From: Porphyromonadaceae bacterium UBA7042 | Lineage (GTDB): Bacteria; Bacteroidota; Bacteroidia; Bacteroidales; Muribaculaceae | DNA: 31,058 bases | NCBI GenBank assembly: GCA_002494015.1 | Contig: DLAR01000060.1 | Location: forward strand, 1 to 31,058 | Direction of reading: 5' to 3' | Shown here: piece after piece, positions 16,680 to 25,053 of the stretch | Layout: the number at the start of each line of letters is the position of its first letter | Position numbering within the stretch: the stretch's first letter is position 1 | Notes under the pieces: generated by a model | Told to the model about the DNA's origin: nothing | The model's input: only the letters and a program-made list of their open reading frames with translations | The model's database searches: none | Program-made: the position numbers and the translations under genes

Positions 16680-17375
16680 TTATTTTTTTGCCTGTCCGTA
16701 ATAGGCGTTGGGGCCGTGCTTGCGGTTGAAATGTTTCTCGATAAGGAGAGGATTCATTGTCAAGTCGGGATTAACGCTGAAGGCGATGAACGCCATCTTG
16801 GCAACCTGTTCCATGACAACGGCATTGTGAACCGCGTCAGAGGGATTTTTGCCCCAAGCAAACGGGCCATGATTCTTCACAAGCACGCCGGGAGTGTGAA
16901 CAGGATTCATCCCCTCGAAACGCTTGACAATCACGTTGCCAGTCTCAAGCTCATAGTCGCCCTTGACCTCGGCCTCGGTCATGTCGTCGGTACATGGAAT
17001 AGCCTGATAGAAATAGTCGGCGTGGGTGGTGCCGATATTCGGAATGTCCTTTCCGGCTTCGGCCCATGCGGTCGCATAGGTCGAGTGGGTATGGACTACA
17101 CCGCCGATTTCAGGGAACGCGCGGTAAAGGGCAAGGTGAGTGGGAGTGTCAGATGACGGACGGAGATTTCCCTCGACCACCTCGCCTGTATTTAGATCGA
17201 CAACAACCATGTCGTCGACTGTCATAGTCTCATAGTCGACACCGCTGGGTTTGATGACAACGAGGCCCTTCTCACGGTCAATTCCCGAGACATTGCCCCA
17301 TGTGAATATCACCAGTCCGTGCTTGACAAGGTCAAGATTGGCACGGAATACTTTTTCTTTTAATTCTTCAAGCAT
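16680..17375 (-). CDS. araD: L-ribulose-5-phosphate 4-epimerase
   Basis: Converts L-ribulose 5-phosphate to D-xylulose 5-phosphate, the exit of the arabinose pathway into the pentose phosphate pathway. The 231-residue class II aldolase-family protein has D76 in PSSDTPTH and zinc ligands H95 and H97 in VVHTHST, at the same numbers as E. coli AraD. A third ligand histidine is at about 169 (VKNHGPFAWG), and the C terminus has a YYGQ motif. WGNVSG (26-31) and KPSG (42-45) form the phosphate site. It starts 6 bases after the regulator gene, so the two are certainly co-transcribed. Confidence 0.95.
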   Translation of the reverse strand: MLEELKEKVFRANLDLVKHGLVIFTWGNVSGIDREKGLVVIKPSGVDYETMTVDDMVVVDLNTGEVVEGNLRPSSDTPTHLALYRAFPEIGGVVHTHSTYATAWAEAGKDIPNIGTTHADYFYQAIPCTDDMTEAEVKGDYELETGNVIVKRFEGMNPVHTPGVLVKNHGPFAWGKNPSDAVHNAVVMEQVAKMAFIAFSVNPDLTMNPLLIEKHFNRKHGPNAYYGQAKK

Positions 17376-17381
17376 GTTGAT

Positions 17382-18059
17382 TCAGATTTTAAACTTGGGG
17401 TGAGAATTATAGATGCGGTCATTAAACCTGTAAAGCGCGGCCCCGCGACGGGAACCGGTCTTGTCGATTTCGCCTGTTTTCTCGATGCAGTCGAGGTCGG
17501 CGATACGCTTGCGGAAATTACGCTTGTCTATTGTCTCTCCAAGTATTGATTCGTAAAGTGATTGCAATTGGGAAAGCGTGAAGCTATGAGGCAGAAGGTT
17601 AAAACCAATAGGTTCTGTTGAAAACTTACGCCGCATCGTAAAGAGGGCTTTCTCAATCATGGCAGGATGGTCAAATCCGAGAGACGGCATTTCATCAATT
17701 CTGACCCACACCGCATTATGTTCGCTGACGCTCTCGAAGTCAAAATCGTCGAGGCTGAGCAATGCATAATAGGCAACCGAGACAACTCGCTCTCCGGGGT
17801 CGCGGTCGACTGCGCCAAAGGCACCGACCTGTTCCATGAACACATTGTCAAGGCCGGTCAATTGATAAAGCACACGCCGCGCTGCGTCGTCGACGCTCTC
17901 CCCTTCCTGAACAAATCCTCCCATGAGGGACCATTTGCCCTTTTCAGGCTCAAACCGTCTTTTTGTCAGCAATATCGACAACTTACCCTCATTAAGGCCA
18001 AAGATAATGCAGTCGACACCGACATAAAACCGCGGGTTATGACCGTAAAATTCTGTCAT
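17382..18059 (-). CDS. araR: NUDIX-wHTH arabinose repressor AraR
   Basis: A transcription factor of the NrtR-like family with an N-terminal Nudix fold that binds sugar and a C-terminal winged helix. It corresponds to BtAraR (BT0354) of B. thetaiotaomicron, which is released from DNA by L-arabinose. The degenerate Nudix box is at 48-70. G48 and E54 are kept, but the catalytic REUxEE reads R-V-L-Y-Q-L, so all three glutamates are lost and hydrolase activity is not expected. The winged-helix part (about 135-226) contains LSQLQSLYESILGETIDKRNFRK-type helices. I prefer the ATG at 18059 (MTEFYGHNPRFYVG), which matches the family N terminus; an in-frame ATG at 18080 would add 7 residues. It sits between the symporter (gap 45-66 bases) and araD (gap 6). 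Confidence 0.92.
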   Translation of the reverse strand: MTEFYGHNPRFYVGVDCIIFGLNEGKLSILLTKRRFEPEKGKWSLMGGFVQEGESVDDAARRVLYQLTGLDNVFMEQVGAFGAVDRDPGERVVSVAYYALLSLDDFDFESVSEHNAVWVRIDEMPSLGFDHPAMIEKALFTMRRKFSTEPIGFNLLPHSFTLSQLQSLYESILGETIDKRNFRKRIADLDCIEKTGEIDKTGSRRGAALYRFNDRIYNSHPKFKI

Positions 18060-18125
18060 ATACAAATGGATATTGAACAAATGGGGGCGGATAATCTGAA
18101 AATCGGGTCACCCGCCCCTTTATTT

Positions 18126-19829
18126 TTACCAGAAATAGATATAGAACGCAGCTGTGATGCCGAGGATGATTATCGAGTTGACAACATCCCACTTGTTCCA
18201 GCTTGCACGGGTTGCAGCACGCTGCTCGGCAGTGGAAGTACCGAATACGAGTCCTTGAATCTTGGCGGGATCGGGAGCCTTGGTGCAAAGCGAGACAATC
18301 ACGCCCACGCCGAGGCAGAACACGAGCATCCATCCGCAGAAGAACAACCAGTTACAATCATAGAATACATATTGGAACAGGCTGCCGTCACTGCCGGGAA
18401 CGACATCGGCATTGCTGTAATAAACCTTTGCGCCAAGACGGGTGAGGCCGATGATAAGGCCCGAGAGAAGCGCCCACATACCGCCCATAGCGGTAGCACG
18501 TTTCCACAGAATACCGATGAGGAACGCAGCTGCGATACCGGGGGCGAGAACTGACTGCACATCCTGAAGATAGAGGTAGAGCACATCACCGACAGAACGC
18601 ATAACGGGAATCCACAGGATACCGAGAATCACAATCACAACAGTAGCGGCCTGACCGATGCGCACAAGTTTCTTGGGGTCGGTATTGGGTTTGTAGCGCT
18701 GATAAAAGTCGATGGTAAAGAGAGCTGCCGACGAGTTGAACAGAGATGCCAGCGACGACATGAGGGCGGCAAGAATACCGCAGACGATAAGGCCTTTCAC
18801 ACCGGCCGGGAGCAGCTTGGCCACGAGAGTGGGGAAAGCGGCATCGGAGTTGACGTTGCCGTTGGCAAGCATCGGGAGGAAACCTTCACCACCCGCACCG
18901 ACATATTTCTGATGGATGGCAAATGCAATCATACCCGGGATGAGGAACAGGAAGACAGGGAGAAGTTTCAGATATGCGCCGAAGATTGTACCGCGGCGGG
19001 CCTCTTTTTCATCTTTACCAGAAAGGACGCGCTGGACGATGAACTGGTCAGTACACCAGTACCAGAAACCGATTACAGCCGAGCCGATAAGGGCGCCGAG
19101 CCAAGGATATTGTTTGTCATTGTTGTCACGGATAAGGTTGACCATAGTGTCGCCATATTCGTTGACCTGAACACCGGAGCAAATTTTCATCATTTCATCC
19201 CATCCGCCAAGTTCTTTGAGTCCGAGGACAAGGATGATGAGAGAGCCAAGAAGAAGAATCGGGGTCTGGAGCACGGAAGTGTAAAGCACTGATTTCATAC
19301 CGCCGAAAATAGTGTAAAGGGCGGTCAGAAGCACGAGGCCGATTGCAGCAATCCAGAAGAAGTCAATTCCCCACAGGGTATCGATGCCGAATACCTGCTG
19401 GAACACGAGTCCACCGGCATAGACGGTAACGGCAACCTTGGTCAGCACATAGCTGATAAGGGAGATTGTGGCGAGGATGGTGCGCGACTGAGGATTGAAA
19501 CGTCGTTCAAGGAACTCAGGCATTGTGTAAACCATCGAGCGGGTATAGAATGGAACGAATACCCAGCCGAGAAGAAGAATCATCCACCCTTGGATTTCCC
19601 AATGGGCCATCGCCATACCGCTCGACGCGCCTGAGCCGGCAAGTCCGATAAGGTGTTCTGAACCGATGTTGGAAGCGAAGATGGATGCACCGATTGCTAT
19701 CCATGTCGCATCTTTGCCGCCAAGAAAGTAGTCAGCGGCATTGTTTTGTTTCTGACGCATTACCCACACGATGATACCAACGAGGGCAATGAAGAACAGG
19801 CCGATTACAAGCCAGTCAAGTAGTTCCAT
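18126..19829 (-). CDS. araP: Sodium:solute symporter for arabinose (SSS family)
   Basis: Inner-membrane Na+-coupled sugar uptake protein of 567 residues with about 14 hydrophobic segments. The N terminus (LLDWLVIGLFFIAL), then AADYFLGGKD at about 33-42, IGASIFASNIGSEHLIGLAG at about 46-65 and YTMPEFLERRF mark the SGLT-like branch. GFWYWCTDQFIVQRVLSGKD is the sugar-transporter signature in the middle. Position between the mutarotase and the AraR gene makes arabinose the likely substrate. It follows galM by 49 bases without a consensus promoter in the gap. The family is sure, the substrate inferred. Confidence 0.92.
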   Translation of the reverse strand: MELLDWLVIGLFFIALVGIIVWVMRQKQNNAADYFLGGKDATWIAIGASIFASNIGSEHLIGLAGSGASSGMAMAHWEIQGWMILLLGWVFVPFYTRSMVYTMPEFLERRFNPQSRTILATISLISYVLTKVAVTVYAGGLVFQQVFGIDTLWGIDFFWIAAIGLVLLTALYTIFGGMKSVLYTSVLQTPILLLGSLIILVLGLKELGGWDEMMKICSGVQVNEYGDTMVNLIRDNNDKQYPWLGALIGSAVIGFWYWCTDQFIVQRVLSGKDEKEARRGTIFGAYLKLLPVFLFLIPGMIAFAIHQKYVGAGGEGFLPMLANGNVNSDAAFPTLVAKLLPAGVKGLIVCGILAALMSSLASLFNSSAALFTIDFYQRYKPNTDPKKLVRIGQAATVVIVILGILWIPVMRSVGDVLYLYLQDVQSVLAPGIAAAFLIGILWKRATAMGGMWALLSGLIIGLTRLGAKVYYSNADVVPGSDGSLFQYVFYDCNWLFFCGWMLVFCLGVGVIVSLCTKAPDPAKIQGLVFGTSTAEQRAATRASWNKWDVVNSIIILGITAAFYIYFW

Positions 19830-19878
19830 AATAATTGCTTGTTTACTGTTGTTAATTTAAGGTTGCAAAAGATTGTCC

Positions 19879-21030
19879 TTATTTCTCTACATCAAACTTG
19901 AAGATGCAGTGGCTTGAATAGGTCTGACCCGGCTCAAGAACGACGGAAGGCCATTCGGGTTTGTTGGGGCTGTCGGGATAGTGCTGGGTTTCGAGGCAGA
20001 TGCCGGTGCGCTGATTATATACCTTGCCCTGCTTTCCGGTGATTGTGCCATCGAGGAAGTTGCCTGAGTAAACCTGAATACCGGGTTCGTCGGTATAAAC
20101 AGTCATCTTGATACCGCTTTCAGGCGACATGAGGGTTGCTGCGGGTGTGTTTATGTCACCATTGGTCGAAAGCACCCAGTTGTGGTCATATCCGTTGCCG
20201 TTTTTAAGCTGCTCGAAATCGACGGCGATGTCCTGCCCTACAGCCTTGGGGGTGGTAAAATCCATTGGAGTGCCTTTGACCGGGAGGATTTCACCGGTAG
20301 TCATGTAGGTTGAATCAACGGGGGTGAAATCAGCCGCATTGATGTAAAGGATGTCGCCGGTAATCTGATTGTCGGGGTTGCCTGAAAGGTTGAAATAAGA
20401 GTGATTGGTCATGTTGACAATCGTCTTTTTGTCAGTCTCGGCCTTATAGTCGATGTCGATTGCATTGTCAGCGGTAAGAGTGTAGGTAACGGTAGCAGTC
20501 ACGTTTCCGGGGAAGTTGTTGTCACCGTCGGGAGACTGGAGGGTAAGAACTACGGTCGAGTCGTTGGGTTGCGAAGCATCGTAAACTTTGTATTGCCATC
20601 CTGTCGGGCCGCCGTGGAGGCAGTGACCGAAGTTGTTCTGCGGGAGCTGGATGGTATCGCCGTCAAGAACAATGCGTCCTTGATTGATACGGTTGGCATA
20701 ACGGCCGATCGACGCACCGAAGTCGGTCTGGTTGTTCTTAGGGAAATACGCGGCTACGCTGTCAAGGCCGAGCACGACATCGCGAAGGTTTCCGTCGCGG
20801 TCAGGAGCCATGATGGAAACAATGCGGCCGCCAAAGTTGGTCACGCACACTTCCATGCCGTTGGCATTGGACAAGGTGTAGAGGGATGTCTTTTTCCCGT
20901 CATACTCCCGGGCAAAATTTTCAGGATTAAGACCTGACTTCGTCAACACAGGCTGTTGCGTCCCTGTTGAACAAGCACTCAGACAGATAGCCGACACTGC
21001 GGCTGCTGCGACAAGTTTGAGATTGCTCAT
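19879..21030 (-). CDS. galM: Aldose 1-epimerase (mutarotase), lipoprotein
   Basis: Interconverts alpha and beta anomers of aldoses. The 383-residue protein begins with a lipoprotein signal ending ICLSAC (Cys 20), followed by STGTQQ, so it acts outside the cytoplasm. Mutarotase motifs follow in order: GASIGRYANRI, FGHCLHGGPTGW (first catalytic His), MTNHSYFNLSG (second His), then a C-terminal GICLETQHYPDSPNKPEWP block with the catalytic Glu. As the first gene of the arabinose operon it would present the anomer preferred by the symporter encoded next. Upstream it has a 175-base gap with the lysA terminator and a large palindrome. The symbol is by family; galactose is not implied. Confidence 0.93.
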   Translation of the reverse strand: MSNLKLVAAAAVSAICLSACSTGTQQPVLTKSGLNPENFAREYDGKKTSLYTLSNANGMEVCVTNFGGRIVSIMAPDRDGNLRDVVLGLDSVAAYFPKNNQTDFGASIGRYANRINQGRIVLDGDTIQLPQNNFGHCLHGGPTGWQYKVYDASQPNDSTVVLTLQSPDGDNNFPGNVTATVTYTLTADNAIDIDYKAETDKKTIVNMTNHSYFNLSGNPDNQITGDILYINAADFTPVDSTYMTTGEILPVKGTPMDFTTPKAVGQDIAVDFEQLKNGNGYDHNWVLSTNGDINTPAATLMSPESGIKMTVYTDEPGIQVYSGNFLDGTITGKQGKVYNQRTGICLETQHYPDSPNKPEWPSVVLEPGQTYSSHCIFKFDVEK

Positions 21031-21096
21031 GATACTGTTTTAATGTTGAAGATATTATGGTAATATAGATTCAATCAGGTTGAACGTGATATGTAA

Positions 21097-21151
21097 AATT
21101 TTGCGGCGTGAAATAAGTGTAAATTCAACACTTATTTCACGCCGTAAAGTT
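21097..21151 (-). promoter_or_regulatory. Large palindrome at the presumed start of the arabinose operon
   Basis: Perfect 17-bp arms, 21104-21120 (CGGCGTGAAATAAGTGT) and 21128-21144, flank a 7-base centre. With two G-U pairs the repeat extends to 24 bp (21097-21151). On the minus strand it overlaps a near-consensus -7 box, TAACTTTA (21152-21145), which lacks the final G; the best TTG is 22 bases upstream. Location over the start region fits an operator for AraR, but a 5'-leader hairpin is equally possible. Confidence 0.65.
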
Positions 21152-21175
21152 ACGGTTAATATTTCAAATATTATC

Positions 21176-21203
21176 AAAAAACCAATATGTTTTACAACAT
21201 ATT
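21176..21203 (-). terminator. lysA terminator
   Basis: On the minus strand an 8-bp stem (21203-21196 with 21191-21184, loop of 4) is followed by GG and six T residues (21181-21176). It begins 3 bases after the lysA stop codon. The stem is AT-rich, so strength is moderate. Confidence 0.7.
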
Positions 21204-21205
21204 TT

Positions 21206-22351
21206 TCAATTTCCGCAATAGACCCCGCGAGGAATCGGCCGCAGGTTATATTGCGAGGCCATAACCCGGCCATAAGCACCGGCCGAGCGTATCATCAACA
21301 AATCGCCTCTCTTCAGAACCGGGAGCCGGACATCTCGGGCAAAACAGTCAGAGGATTCGCATATCGGCCCAACTACGTCATAGGATTGAGTCAATGTGTC
21401 GCTGTCAACATGCGCGGGCTTCAAATCGGCATCAGCCTTTTCAATTTTATGATAGGCATTATACAACGCAGGACGTATCAAATCGGTCATTCCCGCATCG
21501 ACTATCGCAAAACGCTTAACGGTGCCTTCCTTTATATATAGTACGCGCGTGATGAGCGACCCGCATTGTGCTACAATAGACCGGCCGAGCTCAAAATGCA
21601 CCTTTTGACCCGGATATGCCTTCAACTTATTGCGAAACACAGAAAAATAACGGTCAAAATCGGGAATGGGATGCCCCGACGGATCGGCATAATCAATACC
21701 GAGTCCGCCGCCGACGTTGATGTTCCGGAATGTGATTCCCAGCGAAAGATATTCTTCCTGTATCCTGTTTATTGTCTCGCATAGCATTTCAAATGGCTCT
21801 GACTCGGTTATCTGAGAACCGATGTGGAAGTGCAACCCTTCAAGAGAAATGCCGGGCATCGAAACGGCGGCCTTGACATGGGCCGGCAGTTGGTCAAGAT
21901 TGATGCCGAACTTGTTTTCAGACAGGCCCGTGGTTATATATTCATGAGTGTGAGCGTCAATATTGGGGTTCACACGCAAGGCCACGGGAGCCGTCACGCC
22001 CAAATCAGACGCAATCGTCCCGATAACCTCAAGTTCCTGCATCGATTCAACATTGAAACACCCTATCCTGGCCTTCAACGCAAGTTCAATCTCCCGGTCG
22101 GTTTTACCGACACCGGCAAAGACAATTTTTTCAGCCGGGAAACCGGCGGAAACCGCCGCCTCGATTTCCCATCCGCTCACACAGTCGGCACCAAGGCCCG
22201 CACGACTTATGGTTTCAAGAATCTCTTTGTCGGCATTAGCCTTTACCGCATAATGCACACGGAAACGGCTATCGGTCAAAGCCGCACTCATGACAGCCGC
22301 AAGCGTCCTGTCAAGGAGACGCATGTCATAATAATAAAAAGGTGTATCCAC
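21206..22351 (-). CDS. lysA: Diaminopimelate decarboxylase
   Basis: Pyridoxal-phosphate enzyme converting meso-diaminopimelate to L-lysine, the last step of lysine synthesis. The 381-residue protein has the PLP lysine K37 in HYAVKANADKE, LHFHIGSQI, the phosphate-binding GGGLGIDY, CESSDCFARD with the substrate-binding CESSD, and AGAYGRVMASQYN near the C terminus. It begins 14 bases after the lysC stop, so it is in a lysC-lysA operon, and it is closed by its own terminator. The length is a little short of the 415-residue E. coli enzyme but normal for the Bacteroidales type. Confidence 0.95.
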   Translation of the reverse strand: MDTPFYYYDMRLLDRTLAAVMSAALTDSRFRVHYAVKANADKEILETISRAGLGADCVSGWEIEAAVSAGFPAEKIVFAGVGKTDREIELALKARIGCFNVESMQELEVIGTIASDLGVTAPVALRVNPNIDAHTHEYITTGLSENKFGINLDQLPAHVKAAVSMPGISLEGLHFHIGSQITESEPFEMLCETINRIQEEYLSLGITFRNINVGGGLGIDYADPSGHPIPDFDRYFSVFRNKLKAYPGQKVHFELGRSIVAQCGSLITRVLYIKEGTVKRFAIVDAGMTDLIRPALYNAYHKIEKADADLKPAHVDSDTLTQSYDVVGPICESSDCFARDVRLPVLKRGDLLMIRSAGAYGRVMASQYNLRPIPRGVYCGN

Positions 22352-22365
22352 TGACTTCTTAAATT

Positions 22366-23688
22366 TTATTTCTTATTTTTAAACAAGCAGTCGCTCAGAC
22401 GGTTCAAGGCGGCTATCTTGTCCTCACGCCGTATCAGGAACGAGATATTGTAATTGGAACCGCCGTAGGAAATCATTCTGACCGGGATATCGCGCAGTGC
22501 CTCGAGTGCCTGTGTTTCAAATCCTGTATTGGTCCATTCAAGATTTCCCACGACACACACAATCACCATATCCCTGTCAACGGTCACCGTGCCAAACTTC
22601 TTTAACTCATCGACAATCTCAATTAAGTGCCGTTCCGAATCCACGGTCAAAGAGACACCGACCTCCGATGTGGCCACCATGTCAACGGGGGTTTTGTAAC
22701 GTTCAAATGTTTCAAAAACCTTTGACAGGAACCCGTAGGCCATAAGCATGCGGCTACTTTTAATCTTGATGGCGATTACGTTGTCCTTTGCCGCGACAGC
22801 CTTAATACACGGCATGCCGATTTCACTGTCAATGATTGTGCCATGAGCTTCGGGCTGCATGGTGTTCAGCAGCCGCACGGGGATGTTGTTGACCTTGGCC
22901 GGCAGCACGCATGTGGGGTGAAGGATTTTGGCTCCAAAATAGGCCAGCTCGGCAGCTTCCTCATAATGCAGCTGTCCCACAGGATCCGTACCCTCGACAA
23001 AGCGGGGGTCGTTATTGTGCATTCCATCAATGTCGGTCCAAATCTGAACTTCGTCAGCATCAATCGCCGCACCGATTATAGATGCCGTATAGTCGCTGCC
23101 GCCACGTTCAAGATTATCAATCTCGCCTACCGAGTTGCGGCATATAAATCCCTGCGTCACATAAATGTCGGCATCGCAATACTTATCAAGCAACGACCCG
23201 AGATGCATGGTTATATAATTAAAATCGGGTTCTCCGTTTTCACCCGTCTTCATGTAATCAAGCGCGGGCAGCGGCTCGGCGTTCAGGCCGCGCTCGTTGA
23301 GCAGGATTGACATCATCGCCACTGACATGATTTCTCCTTGGGCGAGGATTATTTTTTCCTCGGCCTGAGTGAACGGTTCGCGAGCGAATGAACGTATGTA
23401 GTTAAAACACGCCTTTATTTCTTTCAGTGCCTTTTCGCGACTTTCGTGATAGTCATAAAGGGAGGCAATAGTCTTGAGATATTTCGACTCAAGCAGGTTG
23501 ATTGTCTCCTTTGCCCCTGTATAGTTTTTCTTGTAGAGGTAATCTGAAATCTCCACAAGGGCGTTGGTTGTTCCTGACATTGCCGAAAGGACAATTATGT
23601 TCTTGCCTCTCGACTGCACTAATGATGCAACGTGACGTATGCGCTCAGCCGACCCGACCGATGTACCGCCAAATTTCAATACTTTCAT
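22366..23688 (-). CDS. lysC: Aspartate kinase (monofunctional)
   Basis: Phosphorylates L-aspartate as the first step towards lysine, threonine, methionine and diaminopimelate. The 440-residue protein starts MKVLKFGGTSVG, with KFGGTS at 5-10. GGSDYTASIIGAAIDADEVQIWTDIDG holds the substrate site at about 200. The C-terminal third (about 300-440) has two ACT domains for allosteric feedback. No homoserine dehydrogenase domain is fused. Co-transcription with lysA suggests lysine as the relevant end product. A TAACTTTG box lies just upstream. Confidence 0.95.
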   Translation of the reverse strand: MKVLKFGGTSVGSAERIRHVASLVQSRGKNIIVLSAMSGTTNALVEISDYLYKKNYTGAKETINLLESKYLKTIASLYDYHESREKALKEIKACFNYIRSFAREPFTQAEEKIILAQGEIMSVAMMSILLNERGLNAEPLPALDYMKTGENGEPDFNYITMHLGSLLDKYCDADIYVTQGFICRNSVGEIDNLERGGSDYTASIIGAAIDADEVQIWTDIDGMHNNDPRFVEGTDPVGQLHYEEAAELAYFGAKILHPTCVLPAKVNNIPVRLLNTMQPEAHGTIIDSEIGMPCIKAVAAKDNVIAIKIKSSRMLMAYGFLSKVFETFERYKTPVDMVATSEVGVSLTVDSERHLIEIVDELKKFGTVTVDRDMVIVCVVGNLEWTNTGFETQALEALRDIPVRMISYGGSNYNISFLIRREDKIAALNRLSDCLFKNKK

Positions 23689-23719
23689 TCTCTATAGCGG
23701 ATAAATTATTTTTTAAGCG

Positions 23720-23727
23720 CAAAGTTA
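23720..23727 (-). promoter_or_regulatory. lysC-lysA -7 box
   Basis: TAACTTTG followed by CG on the minus strand, 31 bases before the lysC ATG. No TTG is present at 19-21 bases upstream, so the -33 element is weak. No lysine riboswitch-like structure is visible in the short leader. Confidence 0.6.
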
Positions 23728-23777
23728 CGAAAAAACACAATATATTCCGCACCGCGCCGATAAATAAGACCACGTCA

Positions 23778-24983
23778 TCAAACCTTCTTCGGAGCCTTGA
23801 CATCGGGGAGCCATGCGGCTATGACTCCGAGAAGCGGGAGTACCGTGCTGACATGGAATATGAATTCAATACTTGTCTTATCGGCAAGCCATCCGAAAAA
23901 TGCCGCGCCGATACCTCCAAGGCCGAATGCAAGACCGAAAAATAGTCCTGCAATCATTCCCACCTTGCCGGGTTTCAATTCAGTCGCATAAACAAGAATC
24001 GCTGAAAATGCCGACGAGATTACAAATCCGGAAATCACGGCGAGAATCACACAGGCAGTCATCCCGACAAACGGCATCAAGAGCGCAAACGGAGCCGCCC
24101 CGAGAATCGAAAGCCATATAACGAGCTTGCGGCCATATCTGTCTCCGACAATGCCGCCAACCACAATCCCGACGGCCATTGCGGCGAGAAATGCAAACAG
24201 ACAGAGCTGGGCATCGCGTATGGACATCCCGAATTTCTCAATCAGATAAAATGTAAAGTAGCTCGTCATACATGAAGTAAAGAAATTTTTGGTCGACACA
24301 AGCACAACGAGAATGAACATCGCCATCTTAATACTGCGGGGCGGCAACGCGTCGGCAAGACCGCGGTCTCGCGGCTGGATGTGCGGATTGGCAGCAAGGC
24401 GCCGACTGTACCACAACCCTATTCTCGACACAAGCAGTGCTCCCGCTATGGCGGCAACGGTAAACCATATCGTCGCTCCGCGACCATAGGGTATGACAAT
24501 CAACGCCGCAAGCAGAGGCCCGATGGCGGAACCACCGTTCCCTCCGACCTGAAAAATAGACTGTGCAAGGCCCTTGCGGTCACCCGCCGCAAGCTGCGCC
24601 ACACGAGATGCCTCGGGGTGAAATATCGACGACCCCCATCCGACAACGCTTACAGCGAGGAGAAATCCGGCAAACCCCGACGCATAGGTCAACAACACCA
24701 ACCCTGCAAGCGTAAAAATCATGCCGAGAGTCAAGGCATAGGGCCTCGGATGACGGTCGGCATATCTACCGACAAACGGTTGAAGAATCGACGATGTCAT
24801 CTGAAACACAAATGTAATGATTCCAATCTGCGCGAATGTGAAACCAAACTCATCCTTTATAATAGGATACAACGCTGGGATGACCGATTGTATCATATCA
24901 TTAAGCAGGTGAGCCGCGCTAACGGCAAACAGCACGGCAAACGCCGTTGTCACCTTGGTACTGGGTGCGGATTGTTGTGACAT
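23778..24983 (-). CDS. MFS exporter, fosmidomycin-resistance (Fsr) family
   Basis: Inner-membrane antiporter of 401 residues, 12 hydrophobic segments. The Fsr branch is recognised from HLLNDMIQSVIPALYPIIK at about 25-43 and from GWGSSIFHPEASRVAQLA around 114-131, with FQVGGNGGSAIGPLLAA in segment 5. The family exports fosmidomycin and some other small molecules; the natural substrate is not known. Its ATG lies 12 bases after the trigger-factor terminator on the same strand and has no recognisable promoter of its own. Downstream comes lysC with its own -7 box. The window also encodes Dxr, the fosmidomycin target, about 22 kb away. Confidence 0.88.
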   Translation of the reverse strand: MSQQSAPSTKVTTAFAVLFAVSAAHLLNDMIQSVIPALYPIIKDEFGFTFAQIGIITFVFQMTSSILQPFVGRYADRHPRPYALTLGMIFTLAGLVLLTYASGFAGFLLAVSVVGWGSSIFHPEASRVAQLAAGDRKGLAQSIFQVGGNGGSAIGPLLAALIVIPYGRGATIWFTVAAIAGALLVSRIGLWYSRRLAANPHIQPRDRGLADALPPRSIKMAMFILVVLVSTKNFFTSCMTSYFTFYLIEKFGMSIRDAQLCLFAFLAAMAVGIVVGGIVGDRYGRKLVIWLSILGAAPFALLMPFVGMTACVILAVISGFVISSAFSAILVYATELKPGKVGMIAGLFFGLAFGLGGIGAAFFGWLADKTSIEFIFHVSTVLPLLGVIAAWLPDVKAPKKV

Positions 24984-24995
24984 ATTGACAAGTTG

Positions 24996-25033
24996 AAAAA
25001 CAGAGGGTTTCCCGGTCGGGGAAACCCTCTGTT
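24996..25033 (-). terminator. Trigger-factor terminator, abutting the Fsr-like gene
   Basis: Perfect 15-bp stem (24999-25013 and 25019-25033) with a 5-base loop, followed on the minus strand by five T residues (25000-24996). It starts 20 bases after the tig stop and the T-run ends 12 bases before the ATG of the next gene. This is the strongest hairpin in the window. Confidence 0.9.
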
Positions 25034-25053
25034 CTTATTATTAATGATTACAA

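Noticed and set aside
17667..18554. 295-residue open frame opposite araR and araP
   Set aside because: It spans two real genes and their gap on the other strand; composition is that of an antisense shadow.
21055..21541. Short open frames on both strands across the palindrome, with near-identical LISRR-containing peptides
   Set aside because: The similarity of the two peptides is just the palindrome being read on both strands; no sign of coding.
23689..23777. Lysine riboswitch before lysC
   Set aside because: The leader after the TAACTTTG box is only about 25 bases, too short for an L-box riboswitch.
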